Origin: an uncultured Pelosinus sp.
GTDB taxonomy: Bacteria; Bacillota; Negativicutes; DSM-13327
DNA length: 38,310 nt
Assembly (NCBI GenBank): GCA_946415545.1
Contig: CAMKSY010000004.1
Coordinates: forward strand, 1-38,310
Direction: 5' to 3'
The position numbers and the translations under genes were made by a program. Shown piece by piece: positions 16,348-23,917 of the stretch (position 1 is the first letter of the stretch; each line of letters begins with the position of its first letter). The notes below the pieces were generated by a model. The model was given only the letters and a program-made list of their open reading frames with translations, did not search any database and was not told the origin of the DNA.

Positions 16348-16818
16348 TTAGATTCCGTCATAAAATGAATCTTTAAAACCGGCTCTTTCACCATAGAAAC
16401 GCATATTATACGCCAAGTAAAAAGCTATTTCGCCTGCTGGCATGGCAACTCCTGTTTCAGCATAGGTTCCATTCGGTTTAAGGTATCGCCAATCCAAATC
16501 GGAGTTTGGATCTTCCATTGGAACATACATATTTCGTTGATCATATCGATACATGAAATGATATGTTTTCACAGCTGATATTTTCGTCTTGCTACTATCA
16601 GCATCAGGTACGCTTACAACGTCAACAGCAATGATATAAACCGGCGGTTTATATTGTTTCACAACCAAAGAACTACGATCAACATAATACCCTCCCCCCA
16701 TATGTCCTGCACACAGAATATAATTTGAATCTCCATTCAAATGCGCTGGGTAGGCAAAGGTTACGGAAACTAACATCACCATGATTACTCCCACAAAGGT
16801 AGATACTATTTTTCTCAT
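16348..16818 (-). CDS. Exported hypothetical protein
   Basis: A signal peptide is clear: MRKIVSTFVGVIMVMLVSVT followed by FAYPA, with cleavage probably after Ala-22. The mature part of about 130 residues has repeated Tyr and Gly and an AYNMRFYGERAGF C-terminus; similar short exported proteins are common in Negativicutes and include surface-adhesin-like relatives. GGAG lies seven bases before the ATG. Two cysteines are absent from the mature part except Cys-36. Role unknown. Confidence 0.6.
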   Translation of the reverse strand: MRKIVSTFVGVIMVMLVSVTFAYPAHLNGDSNYILCAGHMGGGYYVDRSSLVVKQYKPPVYIIAVDVVSVPDADSSKTKISAVKTYHFMYRYDQRNMYVPMEDPNSDLDWRYLKPNGTYAETGVAMPAGEIAFYLAYNMRFYGERAGFKDSFYDGI

Positions 16819-16874
16819 AACTAATCTCCAGCAGTTGAAGGCCGTTCTGCCACTTGGCCTAAATTACTATATTA

Positions 16875-17525
16875 TTATGATGGATTGTTGTCAGATTTTA
16901 TAGAAGCACCTATTAGAGCATCCAATCCAGTAAGTGGCTTTCCACCTCTATAAGCCGTAGAAATATCCGACATAGCCGTGTATGCTACACTTGTTCCAAT
17001 GGCATCAGCGCAGTAATTTTGTGCACGGTCTGCTGCTATGCCAAGTTTACCTGCTTCCATTACAGCATCCATATTTGCGCCAAAGAATACAAATTCCCAC
17101 CCATACTTTTCTTTTTGGCGTTCTATTCTTCTTTTAACACGCTCCGCCGAATATTCACGACTAGCATTTTCCTGCCCGTCAGTAATAATGACAAAGAGCA
17201 CTTTCTCAGCACGATAATTCTCAGCTGTATGCTTCTGCACCGCACGTATTTTGTGGATTGTCCTGCCTAGCGCATCAAGCAGCGCGGTATTTCCTCCAAC
17301 AGTGTAATTCTTCTCCGTCAGCGGCGAAACCGCTCTAATGTCGATCCTGTCGTGAAGCAATTCGTATCGATTGTCAAACAATACAGTAGTTACGACAGCC
17401 TCGCCTTCAACAGCTTGCTGTTCTTTTAGCATGGAGTTAAACCCGCCGATGGTGTCTTTTTCAAGCCCTTCCATGGATCCGCTCTTGTCGATAATAAATA
17501 CCAGTTCAGTTAATCCTTTTTTCAT
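16875..17525 (-). CDS. Stand-alone vWA-domain protein
   Basis: A compact von Willebrand A domain with complete MIDAS: IDKSGSM at residues 13-19, the threonine in GGNTALLDA and IITDGQENAS. Start ATG 17525 has GGAGGA at seven bases; the frame extends upstream to 17543 without support. The 216-residue length and the GLEKDTIGGFNSMLKEQQ segment match a widespread cytosolic family of Clostridia and Negativicutes, loosely related to TerY. It follows a phosphatase gene with 48 bases between, so the two are probably one transcript. Confidence 0.85.
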   Translation of the reverse strand: MKKGLTELVFIIDKSGSMEGLEKDTIGGFNSMLKEQQAVEGEAVVTTVLFDNRYELLHDRIDIRAVSPLTEKNYTVGGNTALLDALGRTIHKIRAVQKHTAENYRAEKVLFVIITDGQENASREYSAERVKRRIERQKEKYGWEFVFFGANMDAVMEAGKLGIAADRAQNYCADAIGTSVAYTAMSDISTAYRGGKPLTGLDALIGASIKSDNNPS

Positions 17526-17573
17526 GTTAAATTCCTCCATCATATTTTATTATGTACGATTACCCAATCCAGC

Positions 17574-18317
17574 TTATGCCGCATAAAATGGTGTTTGATC
17601 TTCTAATCTTAGCGCACACAAGTTAGCATTTGGGTATCTTCCGAAAAGCTTCGCCCCAAGATCAATATCAATAAAAGATACATCTTGGATTTTATATTTA
17701 AATAATCTATTTGGTGCTATGTTGGAGTTATTTTCATAATGCAATAATACTGGTGTGTGTCCATGCACAATTATTTTGCCAGCATACTTATGGAATAATG
17801 TGTGTTTGTCAATTGCTACATCACAAGTAAAATCCAGATTTTCGTTTTGCATCAACCTACCCCAAATTGAGTCATCAGGAGTATATCCTACATCTTTTGG
17901 TAATGCGTGACAGAGTACGTATGAATATTTTATTGTTTCGATTAAAATGTCGTATTGCATATCCTTGAAAAATTTGGAAACGTATTTTTGTTCTGGATCT
18001 TCAAATTGAAGAAATTCTCCACCAGTCCCATGGAAACAATCATCAAATCTGTTTAATAAACTTGCGGGCCATCTGCGCGGTTTAAAACGTTCGATATGAT
18101 CATACAGCATTTTTTCATGATTGCCCCATAACTTCGTAATGCGACAAACGTTCTTTAAAGATTCTACATATTGTAATACTGCCAGCCACTGTGATTTTCG
18201 ACCAACATAATCACCTAAGAATATTACATGATCCTCCTTGCTTAAGTTCAGTTTTCGAATCAGTGTTTGCAATGCCTCAATCTGTCCGTGGATATCGCCT
18301 ATCGCATACGTTGCCAT
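17574..18317 (-). CDS. Calcineurin-like serine/threonine protein phosphatase
   Basis: Metallophosphatase motifs appear in order: GDIHG (residues 7-11), GDYVGR, GNHEK, CHALP and GHTPV. The second motif has Gly where PP1/PP2A-type enzymes have Asp (GDYVDR), which may weaken but not abolish activity. ATG 18317 is preceded by AAAGGGGAA at a proper distance; the ATG six bases upstream is too near that site. The likely substrate is phosphoprotein; a Ser/Thr kinase gene lies 5.6 kb away in the same accessory region and strand. Confidence 0.85.
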   Translation of the reverse strand: MATYAIGDIHGQIEALQTLIRKLNLSKEDHVIFLGDYVGRKSQWLAVLQYVESLKNVCRITKLWGNHEKMLYDHIERFKPRRWPASLLNRFDDCFHGTGGEFLQFEDPEQKYVSKFFKDMQYDILIETIKYSYVLCHALPKDVGYTPDDSIWGRLMQNENLDFTCDVAIDKHTLFHKYAGKIIVHGHTPVLLHYENNSNIAPNRLFKYKIQDVSFIDIDLGAKLFGRYPNANLCALRLEDQTPFYAA

Positions 18318-18482
18318 AGCCATTCCCCTTTAAAATTTATTTGATTTATGTCCAATTTAATAATATATACCGGATATATAGGCAGATACGATAAGGCTTT
18401 ACTATAGTACCGTTATCTCGCCTTGTGATTTTTAAAATTTTCTTTCATTCCATTCGCCTATTACTTATGACCTTATTCTAAC

Positions 18483-18555
18483 GCATAAATAATAAGGAGA
18501 GTTCACTTCGAAAGCGACATATTCACTCCCGAGCTCCCTCTCCCAATAATTCTTC
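18483..18555. repeat. Direct repeat R2, copy A
   Basis: From GGAGAG on, 50 of 56 positions equal 18822-18877. On the minus strand it begins with codons Glu-Glu-Leu-Leu-Gly-Glu-Gly-Ala-Arg-Glu-stop, the counterpart of the end of the gene at 18850-19569, followed by the hairpin CTTTCGAAG...CTCTCC. So it is a copied gene tail plus terminator, lying behind the 45-residue peptide gene. Confidence 0.8.
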
Positions 18556-18624
18556 CGAGACTATAATTGAATTTTACCATTATCTTTCGAATACTCTGTT
18601 GCTTTAGGTACCTCTTCTTCGGTA

Positions 18625-18762
18625 TTACTGGTTTTTTGCACCTTTTACTTTTGCCCATCCCCAAAGAGCAATAGCAACAGCAACACCAACAGCAACGATA
18701 CAACCTTCTGCACCATCTGCGTGTATTTCATCTTTCTTAATAATAATATTTTCTTCGTTCAT
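18625..18762 (-). CDS. 45-residue membrane peptide
   Basis: ATG 18762 follows GAGGAG by eight bases. The product begins MNEENIIIKKDEIHADGAE, continues with a hydrophobic helix (GCIVAVGVAVAIALWGW) and ends KVKGAKNQ. It is the only gene between the two R2 repeats. No family recognised; size and layout recall small bacteriocin-like or membrane-active peptides. Confidence 0.6.
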   Translation of the reverse strand: MNEENIIIKKDEIHADGAEGCIVAVGVAVAIALWGWAKVKGAKNQ

Positions 18763-18809
18763 TATAACCAACTCCTCATCTCTTAACGAATTTCTATCTT
18801 TATTTTAAT

Positions 18810-18883
18810 GCAGATAAAAATAGGAGAGTTCGCTTCGAAAGCGACAAATTCACTTTCGAGCTTCCTCTCCTAATAATTGTTGA
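18810..18883. repeat. Direct repeat R2, copy B (gene tail plus terminator hairpin)
   Basis: The parent copy: it spans the last ten codons of the gene at 18850-19569 and its hairpin (AGGAGAG...CGAAAG / CTTTCG...CTCTCCT). The hairpin is formed partly by coding sequence, so the stop codon lies inside the stem. Confidence 0.8.
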
Positions 18884-19569
18884 TCATATTTGAGTAAAAC
18901 ATCATTTATTTGAAATATATCATACCTACCTTTTACGATAAAATATTGCACGATTATATCGAATTTCTTATTGCGTGAGAAGGAATAACCAGCACAAGCA
19001 AGCAGGCTCTCCGTTTCTTCTAGATTTAATTCTAATCCAATCGCAAGCGCAAATACTGTTTTTTTGCTTGGAGTATAATCGTCTTTTCTTATTTTCGAAA
19101 ACAACTTGCTACCTATGTGAGCGCGTTTGTAAACCTCAACATCCGTTTTTCCTTTATCATCTATCAATCGTAGCAGAGTTCGCGAGAACGGCTCGTCACG
19201 TTTTCCTATTAGATAATCAATGCTGTTGGCAGTGCTTGATGAGCTAGATAAAACCCCAAATCTTGGTCTTTCAAACCTAAAACTTTTGTTAGCACTTTTG
19301 CTCTCACTGTCACCTTTTAAGATACGCCCTAATTTGCTTTTTAGCTTTTCCTTTAAATAGTTCCCTAAGTATTCAGTTTGAGAAGTCGTTAAGTTATCGA
19401 CCCGTATGCTCTCCGTTATCAAACGTTTAAACTTTTCCTCTTTGTAATGATCTCTAACATATATGTCAACCTCATTATGCAAGTTTGCGTTTAGCGACAG
19501 GTTGTCAGCATTCACATTGGCATCGGCATTTATGATAGTTATGTCTTTATTGCTAATGTTGGAAGGCAT
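18850..19569 (-). CDS. Protein with a C-terminal RNA/DNA-binding HTH-like domain
   Basis: The N-terminal 110 residues are polar, with an Asn/Asp-rich start (IINADANVNADNLSLNANL), and are not recognised. The C-terminal 110 residues carry a helix-turn-helix-like domain: FSRTLLRLIDDKGKTDVEVY, GSKLFSKIRKDDYTPSKKTV, then ALAIGLELNLEETESLLACA and FDIIVQYFIVKGRYDIFQIN. I know this block from Firmicute proteins in which it follows vWA, macro or other domains. The gene at 25032-25469 has a clearly related domain. ATG 19569 has GAGGTG at six bases, better than the GTG nine bases upstream. The 3' end is duplicated (R2). Confidence 0.65.
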   Translation of the reverse strand: MPSNISNKDITIINADANVNADNLSLNANLHNEVDIYVRDHYKEEKFKRLITESIRVDNLTTSQTEYLGNYLKEKLKSKLGRILKGDSESKSANKSFRFERPRFGVLSSSSSTANSIDYLIGKRDEPFSRTLLRLIDDKGKTDVEVYKRAHIGSKLFSKIRKDDYTPSKKTVFALAIGLELNLEETESLLACAGYSFSRNKKFDIIVQYFIVKGRYDIFQINDVLLKYDQQLLGEEARK

Positions 19570-19595
19570 GGTTTGCACCTCACTAATATATAAGT

Positions 19596-19622
19596 GGTTA
19601 AGCGTGGTATATGGTTAAGCGT
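19596..19622. promoter_or_regulatory. Tandem GGTTAAGCGT repeats upstream of the HTH-like gene
   Basis: GGTTAAGCGT occurs at 19596-19605 and 19613-19622, 17 bases apart, so nearly two helix turns on one face. It lies 27-53 bases before the start codon, where promoter and operator are expected (TATATT on the minus strand lies at about 19588). A self-regulatory site is a reasonable guess. Confidence 0.4.
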
Positions 19623-19749
19623 TCACAAGAAAAAGTCCTTTTTTGTGAAAAATAAAGGGCAGATTTTTATACCTGCTCACCTTAACGAATAACAAATTAA
19701 ATACACTGCCGAAAGTGCTACGAAAAATATAACACAAATTGCGCCCTAT

Positions 19750-20010
19750 CTATTCTCTGTCATACCACCCATTTTCGCTTTTCACATAGCCACGTTCTTC
19801 AAGTATACCCGCAATAATCTTTTTGTCGTCGTCTGATATAAAATGATTGTTTATTTTATTTAATAAATCACCATCACTTTGCCTATCCAAAGCATTATAA
19901 TGCTCTTGTTCACGCTCTTTTACAGTCTTATAATTATTTCTTTCTTTTGATTCATTTATTTGCTTGCTTTTTTCGTCAAAACTTGCTTTAAAACTGTCAA
20001 AAAAACCCAT
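19750..20010 (-). CDS. Small hypothetical protein, MGFFDSF type
   Basis: An 86-residue polar protein starting MGFFDSFKASFDEKSK and ending IIAGILEERGYVKSENGWYD. Its neighbour at 20037-20252 starts MGFFDFLGE and ends VIVVILKERGVIKEN, so the two are paralogues with a shared start and shared C-terminal helix. AGGAGG precedes the ATG. Sequences of this type occur as SHOCT-like short C-terminal modules; function unknown. Confidence 0.6.
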   Translation of the reverse strand: MGFFDSFKASFDEKSKQINESKERNNYKTVKEREQEHYNALDRQSDGDLLNKINNHFISDDDKKIIAGILEERGYVKSENGWYDRE

Positions 20011-20036
20011 GGATTACCTCCTTATACTTAAGCGAA

Positions 20037-20252
20037 TCAATTTTCCTTAATAACACCGCGCTCTTTTAGTATCACCACTATTACCTTGAATCTGTTTTTA
20101 TTGTCGTTGCCAGATTTCCCTTTAAGTTCCTTGTATTCACCTACAAGCTCCGCATTACTCATGTTCTCATATTCACTTCTTAAAGATTGTAATTCTTCTC
20201 CCATAGCAGCCATTTTCCCGGCAACTTCACCTAAAAAATCAAAAAAACCCAT
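20037..20252 (-). CDS. Small hypothetical protein, MGFFDFL type
   Basis: A 71-residue protein; ATG 20252 is preceded by AAAAGGAGATGACAGA. It has a short amphipathic start, a charged helix (LQSLRSEYENMSNAELVGEY) and the C-terminal VIVVILKERGVI shared with the next gene. The NAELVGEYKE segment resembles short SHOCT-like motifs that tether to partner proteins. It is 26 bases upstream of its paralogue, so the two are co-transcribed. Confidence 0.6.
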   Translation of the reverse strand: MGFFDFLGEVAGKMAAMGEELQSLRSEYENMSNAELVGEYKELKGKSGNDNKNRFKVIVVILKERGVIKEN

Positions 20253-20314
20253 TCTGTCATCTCCTTTTATACAGTCAAATCGAATTGGCAATATAACGAG
20301 GCTATTTACTATCT

Positions 20315-20623
20315 TTATCCCTCATACCCTTTTGGATATTTTATATCAAGACGATCCCTGTGATTGATAATTTTAGCGCCCATAATCATCTCGTGGCAAG
20401 CCATAAGATGACTTCTGATATTTTGCAGTTGCTGTTTGGTATGCGGCACTACATATTTTTCAGAGCCTACTTCCAGTAGCTGTATATACCAATTAACCAT
20501 ATCCAATTTACCAAGAGTATAGCTACTTAGAATCATTTTATCGTTTGCGTCTTTAACAGCCTCTGTCTCAATCTGGATATACGACACCAGATCATTTGGT
20601 ATTCTTTTGAGTTTTTCAGCCAT
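20315..20623 (-). CDS. Hypothetical protein, 102 residues
   Basis: A helical, soluble protein (PNDLVSYIQIETEAVKDAND, then TLGKLDMVNWYIQLLEVG). AGGAG lies 8 bases before the ATG. It is 50 bases downstream of the Sel1-repeat gene and followed by the two MGFFD genes, all in one direction, so a common transcript is likely. No family recognised. Confidence 0.55.
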   Translation of the reverse strand: MAEKLKRIPNDLVSYIQIETEAVKDANDKMILSSYTLGKLDMVNWYIQLLEVGSEKYVVPHTKQQLQNIRSHLMACHEMIMGAKIINHRDRLDIKYPKGYEG

Positions 20624-20673
20624 GGTAATTTCACTCCTATGCCTCTTCCATCAATTAGAGGGAATTTCTGCTA

Positions 20674-22053
20674 TTATAATAGTCCCTTCTTTTGATTGTT
20701 TTCTGCAAATATTTCTTTTACAATATTGAAGCCATATTTTGCCATCGCTACTTTAGGATTAGACATAACCTCAACAATATCAACATCATTTAAAGCATTT
20801 TTTGCGATATTCCCAACTTTATTCAGAGGGCTTTCAACAACCTTAGAAAATTCCTTATTCAGCATCACATCAAAATCCATACTTTTAAGACTTTCTTGAA
20901 GACTTTCGAGAGAAACCTTCGGGGCATTTAAGTATCCTAGTTCCCATGAAGCATCGGTACTGCCTTGTTTCGCTGCTTTATTAAGCCACTGCCTACGCTC
21001 ATAATCATTTTCTACAAAGTTATACCACTCACTTATATGCCACATAGCCTCGTTGTTTCCTTGTTCAGCGGCTTTTTTATACCACATAAGCGCTGTTTGT
21101 TTGTCTTCCTGTACGCCACGGGCATACCAATAGCACTCCCCTAACCGTGTTTGCGCACGTGCATCTCCCTGCTCTGCGGCTTTTTTAAATCCTGAAAAAG
21201 CCAACCCAAACCATAACTCAGCAGCCTCTATATTTTCCTCCACGCCTTCATTGCAAAGGTATCGCCTAGCTAACTCGTATTGCTTACATGCGTCGCCTTG
21301 TTCGGCGGCTTCTTTTATTTTGTGGAATTCTTCCTTCTTTTCCTCAGCACACCTTGTATCATATATTTTGTCCCAATAATCCGCTTTGTGTTTATCATAA
21401 ATTCTAGATAACATATTTCCATATATGCCTCGTAAATTAGACATTGCATCACTATTTCCTTGTTCAGCAGCTTTTTTCAACCAATAAATAGCTTTTTCTT
21501 TATCTATATTTATACCATAACCATCTTTAAAACATTCCCCCAAGTTACATTGTGCTATAGCATCACCCTGTTCAGCCGCTTTCATGCAATCGTTAAAAGC
21601 AGTTTTAAACCAATAGTCAGATTCATTTTCATTTTTTTCTGTACCTTGAGTGCCAAACTTATAGTTCCGAGCTAAACTAATTCGTTCTTTAAAATCACCT
21701 TGTTTAGCGATATTTATTCTCTCAGGCAAAACCACTATCTCCCATATCCGAGCACCTATTTCATCATTATCTCTTCCACATCTGCGTATCATATCCATCT
21801 GGGCATAAATATTACCGTTTTCAGCAGCTTTGGTTACAACGTCGTTTGACAAGTCCCCAAAATAATTTGGATCCGATTTGAAAAAGCTGCCTATCTCGAT
21901 GGGGTCACTATTTTCACCGTCGTCAGTGTTTGTAGCAGATATGACTTCTGTATTATTCTCTGTCAAAGTTTCTTTATTAAGCAACTTCGTTCCACAATTA
22001 GCACAAAACTTGGCGGTATCTGCTGCTTTTGTTCCACATTCAGTACAAAACAT
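20674..22053 (-). CDS. Zinc-ribbon protein with Sel1-like repeats
   Basis: The N-terminus is a double CxxC zinc ribbon (FCTECGTKAADTAKFCANCG). After a linker follow at least five Sel1/TPR-like repeats marked by AAEQGDA, for example GDAIAQCNLGECFKDGYG and GDARAQTRLGECYWYARG, ending about residue 390. The last 70 residues are helical and contain no repeat. Sel1 proteins are scaffolds for protein-protein contacts. No signal peptide or membrane helix, so it is cytoplasmic; zinc ribbon plus scaffold in a region with a kinase and a phosphatase points to signalling. Confidence 0.85.
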   Translation of the reverse strand: MFCTECGTKAADTAKFCANCGTKLLNKETLTENNTEVISATNTDDGENSDPIEIGSFFKSDPNYFGDLSNDVVTKAAENGNIYAQMDMIRRCGRDNDEIGARIWEIVVLPERINIAKQGDFKERISLARNYKFGTQGTEKNENESDYWFKTAFNDCMKAAEQGDAIAQCNLGECFKDGYGINIDKEKAIYWLKKAAEQGNSDAMSNLRGIYGNMLSRIYDKHKADYWDKIYDTRCAEEKKEEFHKIKEAAEQGDACKQYELARRYLCNEGVEENIEAAELWFGLAFSGFKKAAEQGDARAQTRLGECYWYARGVQEDKQTALMWYKKAAEQGNNEAMWHISEWYNFVENDYERRQWLNKAAKQGSTDASWELGYLNAPKVSLESLQESLKSMDFDVMLNKEFSKVVESPLNKVGNIAKNALNDVDIVEVMSNPKVAMAKYGFNIVKEIFAENNQKKGLL

Positions 22054-22110
22054 ATTGTTACCTCCGATGTAAAATTTTTTTAAATCCTACACACAATTTG
22101 CATAAAATAA

Positions 22111-22154
22111 TATAGCCTATGGAAATACGTGGCAAACAAATTCCATAGGTTATA
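22111..22154. terminator. Hairpin terminator behind the Cys-rich small gene
   Basis: TATAGCCTATGGAAAT and ATTCCATAGGTTATA pair over about 14 bases. It lies between the Cys-rich gene and the Sel1 gene and should insulate them on the minus strand. Confidence 0.65.
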
Positions 22155-22201
22155 GGGGTTAAGAACAAATAAAAAATTGCACTTAAAAATTATTTACTTA
22201 T

Positions 22202-22429
22202 TTATAACAGCCTGCTTGCCTCAACGCTAGGCTCGTAACGCTTACAATTAGAAGTATTATTACCCGTAGAACCAATTACTCCGTTAGTTGCCATACATTT
22301 GCCAGGGACACCTGTGGTAAACTGGAATCCTGCTGTTGGACTCTTAAACTCAAGATCGGCATTTCCGTTCCATCTTTTACAAAATACGCAAAATTTCACT
22401 TGTTTGGGATGAGCAACTTGTTTAGCCAT
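22202..22429 (-). CDS. Small Cys-containing protein
   Basis: Start ATG 22429 follows GGAGG by seven bases; the frame to 22459 lacks a site. The 75-residue product has VKFCVFCKRWNG near the start and later single cysteines (GKCMATNG, SNCKRYEP), so C-x2-C plus two more Cys could bind one zinc. It is divergent from the XRE gene at 22574. Small proteins of this type are frequent in Firmicute prophages and elements; function unknown. Confidence 0.6.
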   Translation of the reverse strand: MAKQVAHPKQVKFCVFCKRWNGNADLEFKSPTAGFQFTTGVPGKCMATNGVIGSTGNNTSNCKRYEPSVEASRLL

Positions 22430-22573
22430 ACTGTTTACCTCCATTAGATTAGTTTCCATTTCTTAATAAATATACCATCAATAATTCCTATGGTCAATAT
22501 TATGTCATTTAGACCGTTAATTCCTTTTAAAAGGTCATCTATCCTGTATATAGTAAAGGAGATGATGCTAACA

Positions 22574-22918
22574 ATGTACAATATTGACTATAAAGAACTT
22601 GGAAAACGCATCCGAGCGGAACGACGAAAAAAAGACCTGACACAAGAAAAGTTAGCAGAAATGGCCAATATTAGTGATTCTTTTATGGGACATATAGAGC
22701 GCGGTGGTCGCACATTAAGCATAGAAACATTGGCTAAACTTGCCAACGCCTTAAACCTCAGCATTGAGTATATCATTTGCGGAGAGTTTAATTATCAGCC
22801 ATATATGCTTCCTGCAGAAATACTTGATGCACTGAACCGTATGAGCAGCAATCAGCGTAAGGTATTCCTAAATATGATGAAAACGTTGGCTGCGCACCAA
22901 GATATGTGGCCTGTGTAA
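22574..22918 (+). CDS. XRE-family transcriptional regulator
   Basis: A standard HTH_3 domain: LGKRIRAERRKKDLTQEKLA, then NISDSFMGHIERGGRTLS and LAKLANALNLSIEYI. AAAGGAG lies 12 bases before ATG 22574; two ATG codons nearer to it (22562 and 22565) are alternatives in the same frame. The 115-residue protein has a short helical C-terminus (QRKVFLNMMKTLAA). It is divergent from the Cys-rich gene, about 145 bases apart, and may regulate it. Confidence 0.8.
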   Translation: MYNIDYKELGKRIRAERRKKDLTQEKLAEMANISDSFMGHIERGGRTLSIETLAKLANALNLSIEYIICGEFNYQPYMLPAEILDALNRMSSNQRKVFLNMMKTLAAHQDMWPV

Positions 22919-22943
22919 TAAAACTTACTATTATTTTTGCTAA

Positions 22944-23033
22944 TACGTCCGACAATATCTCCCTTATATACATATAACAGAAAAAGGCACCAAAAGACAG
23001 TGCCGGCAGCACTGTCTTTTGGTTATGCTCTTA
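22944..23033. repeat. Direct repeat R3, copy A, with terminator of the outer-membrane protein gene
   Basis: CGACAATAtCTcccTTATATACaTATAACA, then a hairpin ACCAAAAGACAGTGC/GCACTGTCTTTTGGT (22990-23023). It matches 23829-23917 along its length at about three positions in four, in the same orientation. The hairpin ends the minus-strand outer-membrane protein gene. Confidence 0.75.
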
Positions 23034-23071
23034 ATTATACATTCTGCTTACTACAGTGAATAACTAGTGTT

Positions 23072-23749
23072 TTAAAATTTATAGCTTACTCCAAGGCCAA
23101 TACCTTTAGCTGTCATATCAACATCACCAAGGCCGTTGTCGAAGCTCATTTTCTTAGCTTGGGTTCTGCGATAGTCGATGTTCAATTCGAGGTTAGGAGC
23201 GATCTCTTGAGAGATGCCTACTTTCCAAGTATTGTAGCTGGATGCAAAACCTACTTGAGCATATGCAGTGGTTTTATCAGCTAGCTTAGTGCTGCCCATT
23301 AGACCGAATTGCATTTTGTTTTTACTGCTGGAAGATGTACCACTACCTTCATCGTTGATGGTACCTTTAAGATTAACCATACCTACATATGCAGATACAT
23401 TTTTATCAAGCTTGTAAAGCACGTTGAATTCCTGTGTTTTCAAGCTGCCGTTTTCACGATAGGTTCCACCAGCGCCATCAGGAAGATTGGTGTCTTTGGA
23501 TTTGTTATTAGCGTTGGTGTACTGAAATGCAAAGTTGCCACCAAGACCTGTAGTGATTCCAAATTCCATATTACCTTTTTTGCTGAGAGCATCATTGACG
23601 GATTGACTGGTTGCATCGATACTTGATTGTCTCCAAGTCATATCGATCTGAGTTTTACCTGCCGAATAATCATTCAGCGGTGAAGCAAAACCCACACCAG
23701 TTGTTAACATAGTAGCTGCTACCATCGCAAGTATAGCTGTTTTTCTCAT
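23072..23749 (-). CDS. Outer-membrane beta-barrel protein
   Basis: A signal peptide (MRKTAILAMVAATMLTTGVG, cleavage after FASP-region) precedes about 200 residues of alternating polar and aromatic strands, for example EFNVLYKLDKNVSAYVGMV and TTAYAQVGFASSYNTWKVG. The chain ends GVGLGVSYKF-like (LGVSYKF), with the C-terminal Phe expected of barrels inserted by BamA. This is the clearest sign that the host has an outer membrane although most genes are Firmicute-like. Start ATG 23749 follows AGGGG. It lies between two direct repeats (R3), so it seems to have been inserted behind the kinase gene. Confidence 0.8.
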   Translation of the reverse strand: MRKTAILAMVAATMLTTGVGFASPLNDYSAGKTQIDMTWRQSSIDATSQSVNDALSKKGNMEFGITTGLGGNFAFQYTNANNKSKDTNLPDGAGGTYRENGSLKTQEFNVLYKLDKNVSAYVGMVNLKGTINDEGSGTSSSSKNKMQFGLMGSTKLADKTTAYAQVGFASSYNTWKVGISQEIAPNLELNIDYRRTQAKKMSFDNGLGDVDMTAKGIGLGVSYKF

Positions 23750-23828
23750 TATTCTTTCGCCCCTTTTCAAATTTTAACAAGTAACTATTGTCTCCCTTTT
23801 AGGAACTCTTACTGTTTCATTTAGCACT

Positions 23829-23917
23829 ACACACGACAATAGCTTTCTTATATACTTATAACAAAAAATAACAATAAAGGACAGTGCTGCCAGCACTGTC
23901 CTTTATTGTGTTATCTT
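23829..23917. repeat. Direct repeat R3, copy B, with terminator of the kinase gene
   Basis: Partner of 22944-23033. Hairpin AATAAAGGACAGTGCTG/CAGCACTGTCCTTTATT at 23872-23907 directly follows the kinase stop codon. The match ends at that stop codon. Confidence 0.75.

Noticed and set aside
16840-16862. AGGCC...GGCCT hairpin between the vWA and exported-protein genes
   Set aside because: Five-base arms without a T run; too weak to call a terminator.
18503-18703. Cys-rich minus-strand frame (MYRCCWCCCCYC...)
   Set aside because: It is the out-of-frame shadow of the 45-residue peptide gene; Cys codons come from its GTT/GCT-rich helix, and it has no ribosome site.
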